Source: Agrilactobacillus composti DSM 18527 = JCM 14202 (lineage in GTDB: Bacteria; Bacillota; Bacilli; Lactobacillales; Lactobacillaceae). From it: a stretch of 41,359 bases of DNA. Numbering within the stretch: position 1 is the first letter of the stretch; each line of letters begins with the position of its first letter. Where the stretch lies: NCBI RefSeq assembly GCF_001436375.1, contig NZ_AZGA01000041.1:1-41359 (forward strand). The letters are read 5' to 3'. Of this stretch, positions 23,730 through 30,922 are shown piece by piece. Under the pieces are notes generated by a model, which did no database searches, had not been told where the DNA came from, and saw nothing but the letters and a program-made list of their open reading frames with translations. Position numbers and translations under genes: made by a program.

Positions 23730-24872
23730 GTGAGTGCTTATTTCTATCCCATTAAAATGGCTATTCTTATTTTTCCATTCTTAGCATTACTGATTTCATT
23801 ACCTATCTTTGCTTATGCGTATCATAAAAATGGGGCTTTTTCTAAATTTCGGGGTTTGGTGATCTATACCTTTATTTTTTACCTGTTGGCCGCTTATTTC
23901 TTGGTGATCCTCCCCTTGCCCAGCCGGGACTATGTGGCCCAATTGACCACGCCCCGGTATAATTTGCACCCGTTGATTTTTATCCAACAGTTCATCGCCA
24001 CCAATACTTGGCAGCCTTTGAATATTCATACGTACCGGCAAGGCTTGTTAGAACCAGCTATTATTCAACCCTTATTCAATATCGTCTTGACCCTACCCTT
24101 TGGGGTTTACCTGCGTTATTTTGGCAGAAGTTGGAAAAGGGTCTTAATCTACACCTTTTGCCTATCCCTATTCTTTGAACTCACCCAACTCAGTGGCCTT
24201 TATGGCATCTATCCAAGACCTTACCGGCTGTTTGATGTGGATGACCTCTTGTTGAATACTTTAGGGGGCTTGGTGGGCTTTGTCATTGCCCCGATTATCT
24301 TGGCCCTGTTTCCCACCCATGCCCAAATCAAACTTCGCGAGCAGCAGGCCGGGGCCCGGGTCAGTTATACCCGGCGTTTAGTTGCCCTTATCTTAGATTG
24401 GCTCAGTTTGCAAATCTTCAATGGCATCTTGTTGCTATTGGTGGGCTTAAGTCCCATCAAAATCACCACCCAAGTCACCATGCTGTCCTTTACCCTGCTA
24501 ATCTTAGTGGTCTTTTGGCTCATCCCCCTGTTCAACCAAGGGGCGACCTTGGGTAAACGCATCGTGCGGCTGCGGGTTCAAGGCTTAAACGGACAAAAGG
24601 CCAGTGCCTGGCAATTATTTTGGCGGGTATTTTGGCAGTATTTAGTCCCGATTCCGGGTTTCATCACCGCCATGACCCTGTTAAATGGCATGTTAAGCAC
24701 CGGTTATCTCAATCCTAACGATGTGGATCGCTTTTGGTTGTTGATTGGGGTTATCTTAGGGGCTGGCGCCTTGTTAGCCTTACACATGATCATCAATATT
24801 ATCCGCCGCAACCCCCGCCTATATTACGATTACATCGCCAAAACCATGGTCGTCAGTTCTTTCAAAGCCTGA
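23730..24872 (+). CDS. VanZ-family membrane protein with C-terminal RDD domain
   Basis: 380 residues. The N-terminal VanZ-like region (about 1-195) includes FILPLPS-type sequence VILPLPSRD and the acidic motif PYRLFDVDDLLLNTLGG typical of VanZ proteins. An RDD domain follows (YTRRLVALILDWLSL, GATLGKRIVRLRVQG). VanZ homologues give low-level teicoplanin tolerance or act in envelope traffic; RDD domains are membrane modules of unclear function. Start: I use GTG 23730, giving (M)SAYFYPIK, the usual N-terminus in lactobacilli. The AGGAGG at 23712 also precedes ATG 23722, but that ATG is out of frame and meets a stop two codons later. The gene ends in a terminator shared with the convergent glycosylase gene. 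Confidence 0.85.
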   Translation: MSAYFYPIKMAILIFPFLALLISLPIFAYAYHKNGAFSKFRGLVIYTFIFYLLAAYFLVILPLPSRDYVAQLTTPRYNLHPLIFIQQFIATNTWQPLNIHTYRQGLLEPAIIQPLFNIVLTLPFGVYLRYFGRSWKRVLIYTFCLSLFFELTQLSGLYGIYPRPYRLFDVDDLLLNTLGGLVGFVIAPIILALFPTHAQIKLREQQAGARVSYTRRLVALILDWLSLQIFNGILLLLVGLSPIKITTQVTMLSFTLLILVVFWLIPLFNQGATLGKRIVRLRVQGLNGQKASAWQLFWRVFWQYLVPIPGFITAMTLLNGMLSTGYLNPNDVDRFWLLIGVILGAGALLALHMIINIIRRNPRLYYDYIAKTMVVSSFKA

Positions 24873-24873
24873 C

Positions 24874-24909
24874 AAAAAGCGCGCCCGCAATTTTGCAGGT
24901 GCGCTTTTT
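24874..24909. terminator. Convergent bidirectional terminator
   Basis: AAAAAGCGC (24874-24882) pairs with GCGCTTTTT (24901-24909), with TGCA-containing inner pairing. It starts two bases after the VanZ-RDD stop and touches the stop codon of the minus-strand glycosylase gene. Confidence 0.85.
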
Positions 24910-25556
24910 TAAGCCAAATCTAAGGTATAGCCCGCTAGAAAACTAGCGCTAAAATTCTGGTAACGGCGCAGGTACTGCTTGCCAAAATCATCAATATGAC
25001 CATGAAAATCCTGCCACTGCGTCAAGGTCAACTGGGGTTGGGTCTTTTCAACGACCTGCTTTAAGGTGTTATACTTCGCCGCACTGGCTACCCCCAGTTG
25101 GGCAAACAAGCGCCGGGCATAGCTATCGGCAATAAATTGAGGTTTGTCTAAGACATAAAGCAAAATCACATCGGCGGTTTCCGGGCCAATGCCCCTTAAG
25201 GCTAATAATGCCTGGCGCAGTTGAGCCGCCGGGTTGTTTTTGGCTTGGGTCAAGTCAAAATCATAATTTTTGAACCAGGTCAAAAAATTAATGATAGCCC
25301 GGCTTTTATTTTGGTAGAAACCACTGGGCCGAATCAAGGTTGCTAAGTCTGCCTGGGGCAAGGCTAAAATGTTCGGGCCATTGATCCCCGTGGTCTTTTT
25401 AAGGTTGGCGATGGACGGCAAGATATTTTGCCAAGTGGTATTTTGCACCAAAATGGCATCTAAGGCAATCTCTAATTTAGAATCCGCCGGCCAGGTCGTT
25501 GCCGGCATATTTTCCGCCAATAATGCAAATAATGTGTTGATAGTCAATTGTTTCAT
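24909..25556 (-). CDS. HhH-GPD DNA glycosylase, endonuclease-III-related (MagIII / COG2231-like)
   Basis: 215 residues. The helix-hairpin-helix is LLALRGIGPETADVILLYVL and the catalytic Asp lies in FIADSYARRLF. The Lys of bifunctional endonuclease III (GVGRKTA) is replaced by Glu (GIGPETA). The C-terminal four-cysteine iron-sulfur loop is absent; the protein contains no Cys. Both traits match the MagIII group, monofunctional 3-methyladenine-type glycosylases, rather than Nth. An alkylated-base repair role is therefore inferred. Start: of two nearby ATGs I prefer 25556, because GAGGG ends six bases before it but abuts the one at 25562. Confidence 0.82.
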   Translation of the reverse strand: MKQLTINTLFALLAENMPATTWPADSKLEIALDAILVQNTTWQNILPSIANLKKTTGINGPNILALPQADLATLIRPSGFYQNKSRAIINFLTWFKNYDFDLTQAKNNPAAQLRQALLALRGIGPETADVILLYVLDKPQFIADSYARRLFAQLGVASAAKYNTLKQVVEKTQPQLTLTQWQDFHGHIDDFGKQYLRRYQNFSASFLAGYTLDLA

Positions 25557-25616
25557 AGTCATCCCTCAACTTCGTTAAAATCGCCATGGGCATGTGTTTG
25601 TTGCGAGTCGAAATAG

Positions 25617-25644
25617 TTGCCTTTCTATTGGTAACCATTACAAT
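25617..25644 (+). promoter_or_regulatory. Promoter of the HesB-fold protein gene
   Basis: TTGCCT (25617-25622), 16 bases, TACAAT (25639-25644). It would start transcription about 45 bases before the ATG. Confidence 0.5.
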
Positions 25645-25697
25645 GAGAGTGTAAATGAAGGTATTCGAACGGTACAAAAACTAGGAGGTGCATCGGT

Positions 25698-26078
25698 ATG
25701 CATGTCACATTTGATGATCACACCGTCGCTAAGATCAAAGAAAATTGGAAAGACGGCGATCGTTTATTACTAACCTTTGAAGATGGCGTTGGCCCTTATT
25801 CCCAACATGCCATGATTCATATGCAAGTGCAATTCTCCATTAATATCATTGGACCAGATATGTCCTTAGACACTTATGACGACACCATTGATTCCAATTT
25901 AGGCAAGGTTTACGTCAAAGGCTATTCCAAGGACAGCCTAGATGAAAATATGACGGTTAAATTCAAACCCACCTATAGCACCATGGAATTATCTGGGGAT
26001 ATCGGTTCAATTGATGATAACGTGGGCTTCATCGATTTCACCGATCCAGAATCCATTAAAGAAAACCCTGCACGTTAA
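25698..26078 (+). CDS. HesB/IscA-fold protein (YqkB-like) without cysteines
   Basis: 126 residues, acidic and soluble. The pattern of an N-terminal FDDHTVAKI helix, LLLTFEDGVGP, GKVYVKGYSKDSLDENMTVK and MELSGDIGSIDDNVGFIDF matches the small iron-sulfur biosynthesis family proteins of lactobacilli related to Bacillus YqkB. The three cysteines that bind the cluster in IscA are missing; there is no Cys at all. A cluster-carrier role is therefore unlikely despite the family name. AGGAGGTG lies upstream of ATG 25698. It is monocistronic with its own promoter and terminator. Confidence 0.7.
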   Translation: MHVTFDDHTVAKIKENWKDGDRLLLTFEDGVGPYSQHAMIHMQVQFSINIIGPDMSLDTYDDTIDSNLGKVYVKGYSKDSLDENMTVKFKPTYSTMELSGDIGSIDDNVGFIDFTDPESIKENPAR

Positions 26079-26080
26079 AT

Positions 26081-26127
26081 AAAAATCTGTTGTCTCCGAC
26101 TTTGGCCGGTGTGACAACAGATTTTTT
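26081..26127. terminator. Convergent bidirectional terminator
   Basis: A 14-bp perfect stem (26081-26094 with 26113-26126) starting with five A and ending in a T run. It serves the HesB-fold gene and the four-gene minus-strand operon ending at 26131. Confidence 0.9.
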
Positions 26128-26130
26128 TGT

Positions 26131-27042
26131 TTATTTTTTGAAAATAAAGTCATTGATTGCCTGGGCCACTTTGGGATTTTCCCGCAGTTGACTATGCCCG
26201 GCTTGGTTTTTCTTGATTTCTAATTCGGTATAGCTCACCGGCCGACTGCCCAGCAAGTACTGCAGGGACCGGGATGAATCATTGGTCACACTGCCATCAG
26301 AATCAGAGCCATCCTCTAAATCCCCATAGATGTTCAACACCGCGGTGGTCTTAGGGAAGTGGCTTTGCCGCTTTAACAGCTGGCGATACTGGGGCAGCTC
26401 GATCTTCGGCTGGCCCACGGGGCTCAAGCTGTTGGTGTGGGGTTTAACGCCCTTGGCATTGGGTTGATTAATATAGCCATTCACGTGATTGGCCATGACC
26501 GCTAATTTATTTAATTGCGGTTGGCCCTTGGTATTCGCTGCCGTAAAGGCATAGTTGATCCAGGCCACACTGCCGGCCGAATGTCCCACCCCATCAATTT
26601 GTTGGATGCCATATTGGCTTTTGAGTTTCTTCAAAAACCGCGTCATGATTTTAGCCGTCGTTTCTGGCATCAACTTATTGCTGCTAAAGGTCACCCGAAT
26701 CAAAGGATACTGGACGTTGGGATCTGGTGCTTGGGATAATTTAAAGTCCCCATTATTTTGCACAGTGGCCACAATGTCACTGGTGTTATTATCGTGAAGC
26801 CGAGCTTGTTGGACCAGATAAGACATCCCATCGGCTGAACCACCATACCCGTGGAGGTAAATGACTGCCGTGACTTTGGGTCCGACTTTTTCTATTTTCG
26901 GGACGTTCTTTTTAACTTTTGTCGTTTTCTGTGAGCTGCTGGCCTTGTTTGAATTGGATTGGCTACTGCAAGCGCCCAACACACTGAGCAGTATCAAACA
27001 AAGTCCCAGTAACAAGAAACGCGCTTTAGCTGACTTAAACAA
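26131..27042 (-). CDS. Lipoprotein alpha/beta hydrolase (DUF915 type)
   Basis: 303 residues. The lipoprotein signal peptide has lipobox VLGAC (Cys25), followed by a Ser/Asn/Lys-rich spacer. The hydrolase core (about 58-300) shows YLHGYGG (oxyanion region), the nucleophile elbow GHSAGS, a late acidic loop YGDLEDGSDSDG and the catalytic His in AGHSQL. Presumably anchored on the outer face of the membrane; the substrate is unknown. The start is TTG 27042: GGGAGG lies eight bases upstream and no ATG fits. The gene begins 16 bases after pepO and closes the asl-usp-pepO operon. Confidence 0.88.
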   Translation of the reverse strand: MFKSAKARFLLLGLCLILLSVLGACSSQSNSNKASSSQKTTKVKKNVPKIEKVGPKVTAVIYLHGYGGSADGMSYLVQQARLHDNNTSDIVATVQNNGDFKLSQAPDPNVQYPLIRVTFSSNKLMPETTAKIMTRFLKKLKSQYGIQQIDGVGHSAGSVAWINYAFTAANTKGQPQLNKLAVMANHVNGYINQPNAKGVKPHTNSLSPVGQPKIELPQYRQLLKRQSHFPKTTAVLNIYGDLEDGSDSDGSVTNDSSRSLQYLLGSRPVSYTELEIKKNQAGHSQLRENPKVAQAINDFIFKK

Positions 27043-27058
27043 CGCGCTTACCTCCCAA

Positions 27059-28954
27059 TTACCAAATCTTGACCCGCTTTTCTGGTGCTAGATACATGCC
27101 ATCACCGGGCACCACGCCAAAGGTGGTATAAAAATCAGCCAAATTCTTCGGTTGTTCATTAGCCCGTAACACGTTGGGGGCATGGACATCCGTGGCTAAT
27201 AACAATTGGCGGTATTGCTTAGAGGCTTTCATCCGCCAAATCCGGGCCCAGTTAATGAAGAAGGCCTTTAGGTCCGTTTCTGGTTCGTTTTTAGCCGCTT
27301 CTAAAGCACAGCTTAAGCCCCCGGCATCGGCCACGTTTTCCGACACTACCAGTTTGCCGTTGACTTTGCCCCCGGCAAATGGCAAGCCATCAAATTCGGC
27401 GATCATCGCCTGGGTCAACTTTTTAAAGATACTGTAATCTTCATCAGTCCACCAGTTGTTCATATTGCCATATTCATCAAATTTGGCCCCATTGTTATCA
27501 AAGGCATGGGAAATTTCATGGGCAATGACGGCACCAATGCCCCCATAATTTTGACTGCTGGTTTGTTGCAAACTGTAAAATGGTGCTTGTAAAATTGCCG
27601 CTGGGAAAGTGATGTCATTTCTAGAAGGATCGTACATGGCATTCACCATCTGCGCAGGCATCCCCCATTCCGTGCGATCCACCGGCCTTTTGAACTTAGC
27701 CAATTGATCTGCCAAGGCCACTTGGCTAATGTCCTTTAACACGGCATATAAAGACTTATTAGGGTCTACTTGCATTTTTTCATAAATTGGTTTGATTTTA
27801 TCGGGATAACCCACCTTGATGACGATCTTGCTTAATTTCAAAATTGCTTTGGTCTTCGTGGCTTCACTGAGCCAGTCATTTTGGGCCAGGCGCTTTTTAT
27901 AAACCTCGATCATCTTTTGCACCATTTGGCGCACATCTTGCCTGGCCGCATCTCCAAAATAAGTTCGGCCGTAATAATCCCCTACCAATTGGCTGAAACG
28001 GTTGGTGGCGATATAATAAGCACTCTTAGTTTGCGACATGGCCACTTTGCTGCCAGATAAAGCCCGATGGTATTGGCCGCCCACTTGGCGGAATTCTTCC
28101 GAAAGACTGCCCGTGGCACTGAGCAGGGTATTCAAATACAACCAGGCCTTCAAATTGCCAAAAGTCGCTGGGGTCAAAATTTCATTGATATGTTCATAGA
28201 ACTTTGGCTCAGCCACAATGACCTTGTCAGGCTTAGCGTCAACTAAATCCTGGACCAATTGGCCCAAATCTAACTGCTGGCTATAGTGACTAAACGTGTC
28301 AAAGTCCTTGGGATTGTACATGGCAGTATAATCCGCCCATTCCTCAGCACTTTTCACAAAGGGCACCAAACTGGCATCAAATTTTAAGGCTTGATCCAAC
28401 AGCGCTTTGGCCTCGTCTTCAGTCTTGTCCACCATTTGTAACAGTTGCAAGGCCATTTTCTTAAAGGCCGCCAGCAACTGTTGGCCGTTTTCGTTATCCA
28501 CTTCATAGTAAGGTTTGTCGGGTAAAAATAGACTAGGGGCAAAGGCATAGACCACATTTTTGGCCGTATCCTTCATATCCGCATCCACTTGAATGCCAAA
28601 GGGTGTGGGCAAAGTCTTATACCAGTCACTGAGTTGTTGTTGTAAATCCGCAAAATCCTTTAAGTCAGCTACCCGTTTTAAATCCGGGGCCAAGGGGGCA
28701 AAGTTGTCTTGATCGCGTTTGTCGAAGTCTTTGGCAATGCGGTATAACGCCACGACTTTGGCCATTAACGGATTATCATAAGCCTTGGCGCCACTTTCAA
28801 AATCAGCTAAGTCTTGCATCAGATTTTTTTCCACATCGATGGCTAAATCAGCAAAACCCCCAGTTGTGGGTTTATCATCTGGAATAACAGCTGTTTTTTC
28901 CCAAGCACCATTCACGGCAGCGTATAAATCTTGACGGTAGGTTACATCAGGCAT
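27059..28954 (-). CDS. pepO: Endopeptidase PepO, M13 (neprilysin-type) metallopeptidase
   Basis: 631 residues, the usual PepO length. The zinc motif HEISH lies at about 478-482 in VIAHEISHAFDNNGAKFDEY. The third ligand is the Glu in ENVADAGG about 60 residues later. The upstream NAMYDPSRNDITFPAAIL contains the substrate-binding NxxxxxITFPA element. The C-terminus VKIW is typical. There is no signal peptide, so it is cytosolic and degrades imported oligopeptides, as known for lactic acid bacteria. AAGGAGG precedes ATG 28954. It is third in the operon, 20 bases after usp and 16 before the lipoprotein gene. Confidence 0.95.
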   Translation of the reverse strand: MPDVTYRQDLYAAVNGAWEKTAVIPDDKPTTGGFADLAIDVEKNLMQDLADFESGAKAYDNPLMAKVVALYRIAKDFDKRDQDNFAPLAPDLKRVADLKDFADLQQQLSDWYKTLPTPFGIQVDADMKDTAKNVVYAFAPSLFLPDKPYYEVDNENGQQLLAAFKKMALQLLQMVDKTEDEAKALLDQALKFDASLVPFVKSAEEWADYTAMYNPKDFDTFSHYSQQLDLGQLVQDLVDAKPDKVIVAEPKFYEHINEILTPATFGNLKAWLYLNTLLSATGSLSEEFRQVGGQYHRALSGSKVAMSQTKSAYYIATNRFSQLVGDYYGRTYFGDAARQDVRQMVQKMIEVYKKRLAQNDWLSEATKTKAILKLSKIVIKVGYPDKIKPIYEKMQVDPNKSLYAVLKDISQVALADQLAKFKRPVDRTEWGMPAQMVNAMYDPSRNDITFPAAILQAPFYSLQQTSSQNYGGIGAVIAHEISHAFDNNGAKFDEYGNMNNWWTDEDYSIFKKLTQAMIAEFDGLPFAGGKVNGKLVVSENVADAGGLSCALEAAKNEPETDLKAFFINWARIWRMKASKQYRQLLLATDVHAPNVLRANEQPKNLADFYTTFGVVPGDGMYLAPEKRVKIW

Positions 28955-28974
28955 TAAAAGACCTCCTTAAAAGC

Positions 28975-29439
28975 TTAATTACGGACAACAATAACAGAAC
29001 ATGGGGCATAGCGGACGATATGGGCCGCTTGGGACCCAATGGTACTGCGGTTATTTTTACGTTCAGAGCCCACCACCACGAGATCTGGTTTAAATTCTGG
29101 GATGATGGTATCCACGATCACATGGCCCGGCTTGCCTTCTGAAAGGTACGGGGTCACTTCTAAGACGCCGAATGCCTTGGCTTTTTCCACATAAGTGTCC
29201 ACTAAATGGGCCACTTCGCTGCGGCGGTCACTTAAAGTATCTGGGGACAAGGTTTGGAAAATGTTCAAATCTCCGGTTTCTAGGACGGTGACGATGCCTA
29301 AGGGAATATCGAACAATCTGGCCGTGGTACAGGCGTATTCAAAAGCCGGCTTAGAAGATACGAAGTCATCACTATCGATAGCCACTAAAATCCGGTTGTA
29401 ACGGTGGATCTTCACTTCAAAATCAGTTAATTCTTTCAT
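28975..29439 (-). CDS. Universal stress protein, UspA family
   Basis: 154 residues, one Usp domain: RILVAIDSDDFVSSKPAFEY at the N-terminus and the ATP-binding element VVGSERKNNRSTIGSQAAHI near the end (G-x2-G-x9-G-S/T type, slightly diverged), closing with CSVIVVRN. It is probably a nucleotide-binding stress protein. ATG 29439 is preferred over the in-frame TTG at 29442 because GGGAGG is eight bases upstream of the ATG. It lies 41 bases after asl and 20 before pepO, so it is co-transcribed with both. Confidence 0.9.
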   Translation of the reverse strand: MKELTDFEVKIHRYNRILVAIDSDDFVSSKPAFEYACTTARLFDIPLGIVTVLETGDLNIFQTLSPDTLSDRRSEVAHLVDTYVEKAKAFGVLEVTPYLSEGKPGHVIVDTIIPEFKPDLVVVGSERKNNRSTIGSQAAHIVRYAPCSVIVVRN

Positions 29440-29480
29440 CAATGGGACCTCCCAATAGGTGCCAATTGGCCAAAGTCAGC

Positions 29481-30749
29481 TTATTGTTCGTCAGCTTGGC
29501 CTTTATTTTCTGCAAAATATTTTTTATAACGAGGGACATAATTGTGGAACATATACTTCAATAGCACCCAGCGTTTTAAGGACATGTCTTTTTTATAAAA
29601 GACCGTGGTGCCACAACGGTTGGTGTTGATTAATTCCAAAGCTTCTTGTAAATACTCGTTATCCGCCGCATAGCGCTTAAAGACTTTGGCAGGGACACCT
29701 AACCACAGCATGCGTTTGGCTTTGTTTTGATTGCCATAAACGGTTGGTTGTTGGCTTAAATCGCCGGTCACGTAGTCTTCTACTAAATAAGTCGCCAAAT
29801 TATAGCCATTTAAGGTCACGAAAAAGCTACTACGGCCTTGGCGCAAATTGATTTCAAAAATCTTGAACTGGCCGTCGCGGCGATCGTATTTCATATCGAA
29901 GTTGGCAAAACCAGTGTATTTAATATCTTCCAAGAATTTTTGGATCATTTCATAAATTTCTTGGTTGTACTCTGGCAAAATAGCCACGTAGTTCCCAATG
30001 GCTGCTGGTGTCGGGTCTTCCAATAATGGATGGCCCAGGCACATCATCTTCACTTGGTGATTTTGATCTACGTAAGCGTTTAAGACCCGCATGTTGGAAT
30101 CATCCCCGGGGATGAAATCCTGCAGAATCAAATCGGAAGTATACCCATTATCGTAAATTTTGGCCACGATGTCATCATATTCGGCTTGGTCGTGGATCAC
30201 AAAGGCTTTTTTACGGCCTTCAAAATGAATATCCAACCATTCCACACTGTTGGCGGGCTTTAAGGCTACCGGAAATTCAAAGGGCACGTCTAAATCGGTC
30301 TTTTGGGTATACATGTCCTTGGTGATGATCTTGGTGTTAGGGTAAGGCAAGTGGTACTGTTCACAAATCTTGTAAAAGTTTTCCTTGTTGTTCAATTGAC
30401 GCAACATGTCGTAATCAATGTATGGGCAAACAAAGGTCTTCTCTAAGAAATCCTTATGTTTGGCAATCAATTCCGCATAACCATCCCCCATGGCAATCAA
30501 AATCACGGGTTCTTGGTGGTCAGCGTATTGTTTAGCCACTTCAGTCATCACATTGATAAAAACAGGATCTTCTTCAAAGCCATCGTGGAATTCCAAGTCA
30601 ATGATCTTGGAATACCGGGTTGGGGCTAAAGGAACGGCCGCCAAGGCTTTGACGTTAATACCATAAGCTTCATTAAAAGAACGGGCCATGCCATATGCAT
30701 TGATATCGCTGCCCAATAAAATTGGTGTGAACTCTAAATTTTGTGTCAT
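29481..30749 (-). CDS. asl: D-aspartate ligase (ATP-grasp) of peptidoglycan cross-bridge synthesis
   Basis: 422 residues. The sequence follows Enterococcus faecium Aslfm closely as I recall it: PILLGSDINAYGMARSFNEA, APTRYSKI, VALKPANSVEWLDIHFEGRK, IPGDDSNMRVLNAYVDQ, GHPLLEDPTPAAIGNYVAIL, FANFDMKYD, FEINLRQGRSSFFVTLNGYN. Asl attaches D-aspartate through its beta-carboxyl to the epsilon-amino group of L-Lys in UDP-MurNAc-pentapeptide, building the D-Asp/D-isoasparagine cross-bridge. An aspartate racemase gene often sits beside it but is absent here. ATP-grasp metal ligands are the E and N of FEINLR. First gene of the operon asl-usp-pepO-lipoprotein; GGAGA precedes ATG 30749. Confidence 0.92.
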   Translation of the reverse strand: MTQNLEFTPILLGSDINAYGMARSFNEAYGINVKALAAVPLAPTRYSKIIDLEFHDGFEEDPVFINVMTEVAKQYADHQEPVILIAMGDGYAELIAKHKDFLEKTFVCPYIDYDMLRQLNNKENFYKICEQYHLPYPNTKIITKDMYTQKTDLDVPFEFPVALKPANSVEWLDIHFEGRKKAFVIHDQAEYDDIVAKIYDNGYTSDLILQDFIPGDDSNMRVLNAYVDQNHQVKMMCLGHPLLEDPTPAAIGNYVAILPEYNQEIYEMIQKFLEDIKYTGFANFDMKYDRRDGQFKIFEINLRQGRSSFFVTLNGYNLATYLVEDYVTGDLSQQPTVYGNQNKAKRMLWLGVPAKVFKRYAADNEYLQEALELINTNRCGTTVFYKKDMSLKRWVLLKYMFHNYVPRYKKYFAENKGQADEQ

Positions 30750-30815
30750 AATTCTCCAATATTCTACATTTCGTTTTTAGTTTGATTTATTTTTGGTAAA
30801 AAAATTTACGTTCAA

Positions 30816-30838
30816 ATTATAACATATTATCGTTTTCA
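30816..30838 (-). promoter_or_regulatory. Extended -10 promoter of the asl operon with near-cre element
   Basis: TGTTATAAT (30824-30816) is a perfect extended -10 box; no good -35 is visible. Directly upstream TGAAAACGATAATA (30838-30825) matches the cre consensus except for one fixed base (T instead of C), so catabolite control is possible but weakly supported. Confidence 0.55.
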
Positions 30839-30853
30839 GAATTAGCGTGATTT

Positions 30854-30919
30854 AAAAAACGTGCTGTTTTCAGGCAAACGTCCCGGCGAAGGACTGAGCG
30901 TGAAAGCGTCACGTTTTTA
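30854..30919 (-). terminator. Terminator of the ABC exporter gene
   Basis: AAAAACGTG and CACGTTTTTT form the ends of a large hairpin (30910-30919 with 30854-30863) whose interior holds smaller stems, including GCTTTCACGC-type pairing. A T run follows on the minus strand. Confidence 0.65.
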
Positions 30920-30922
30920 GTT

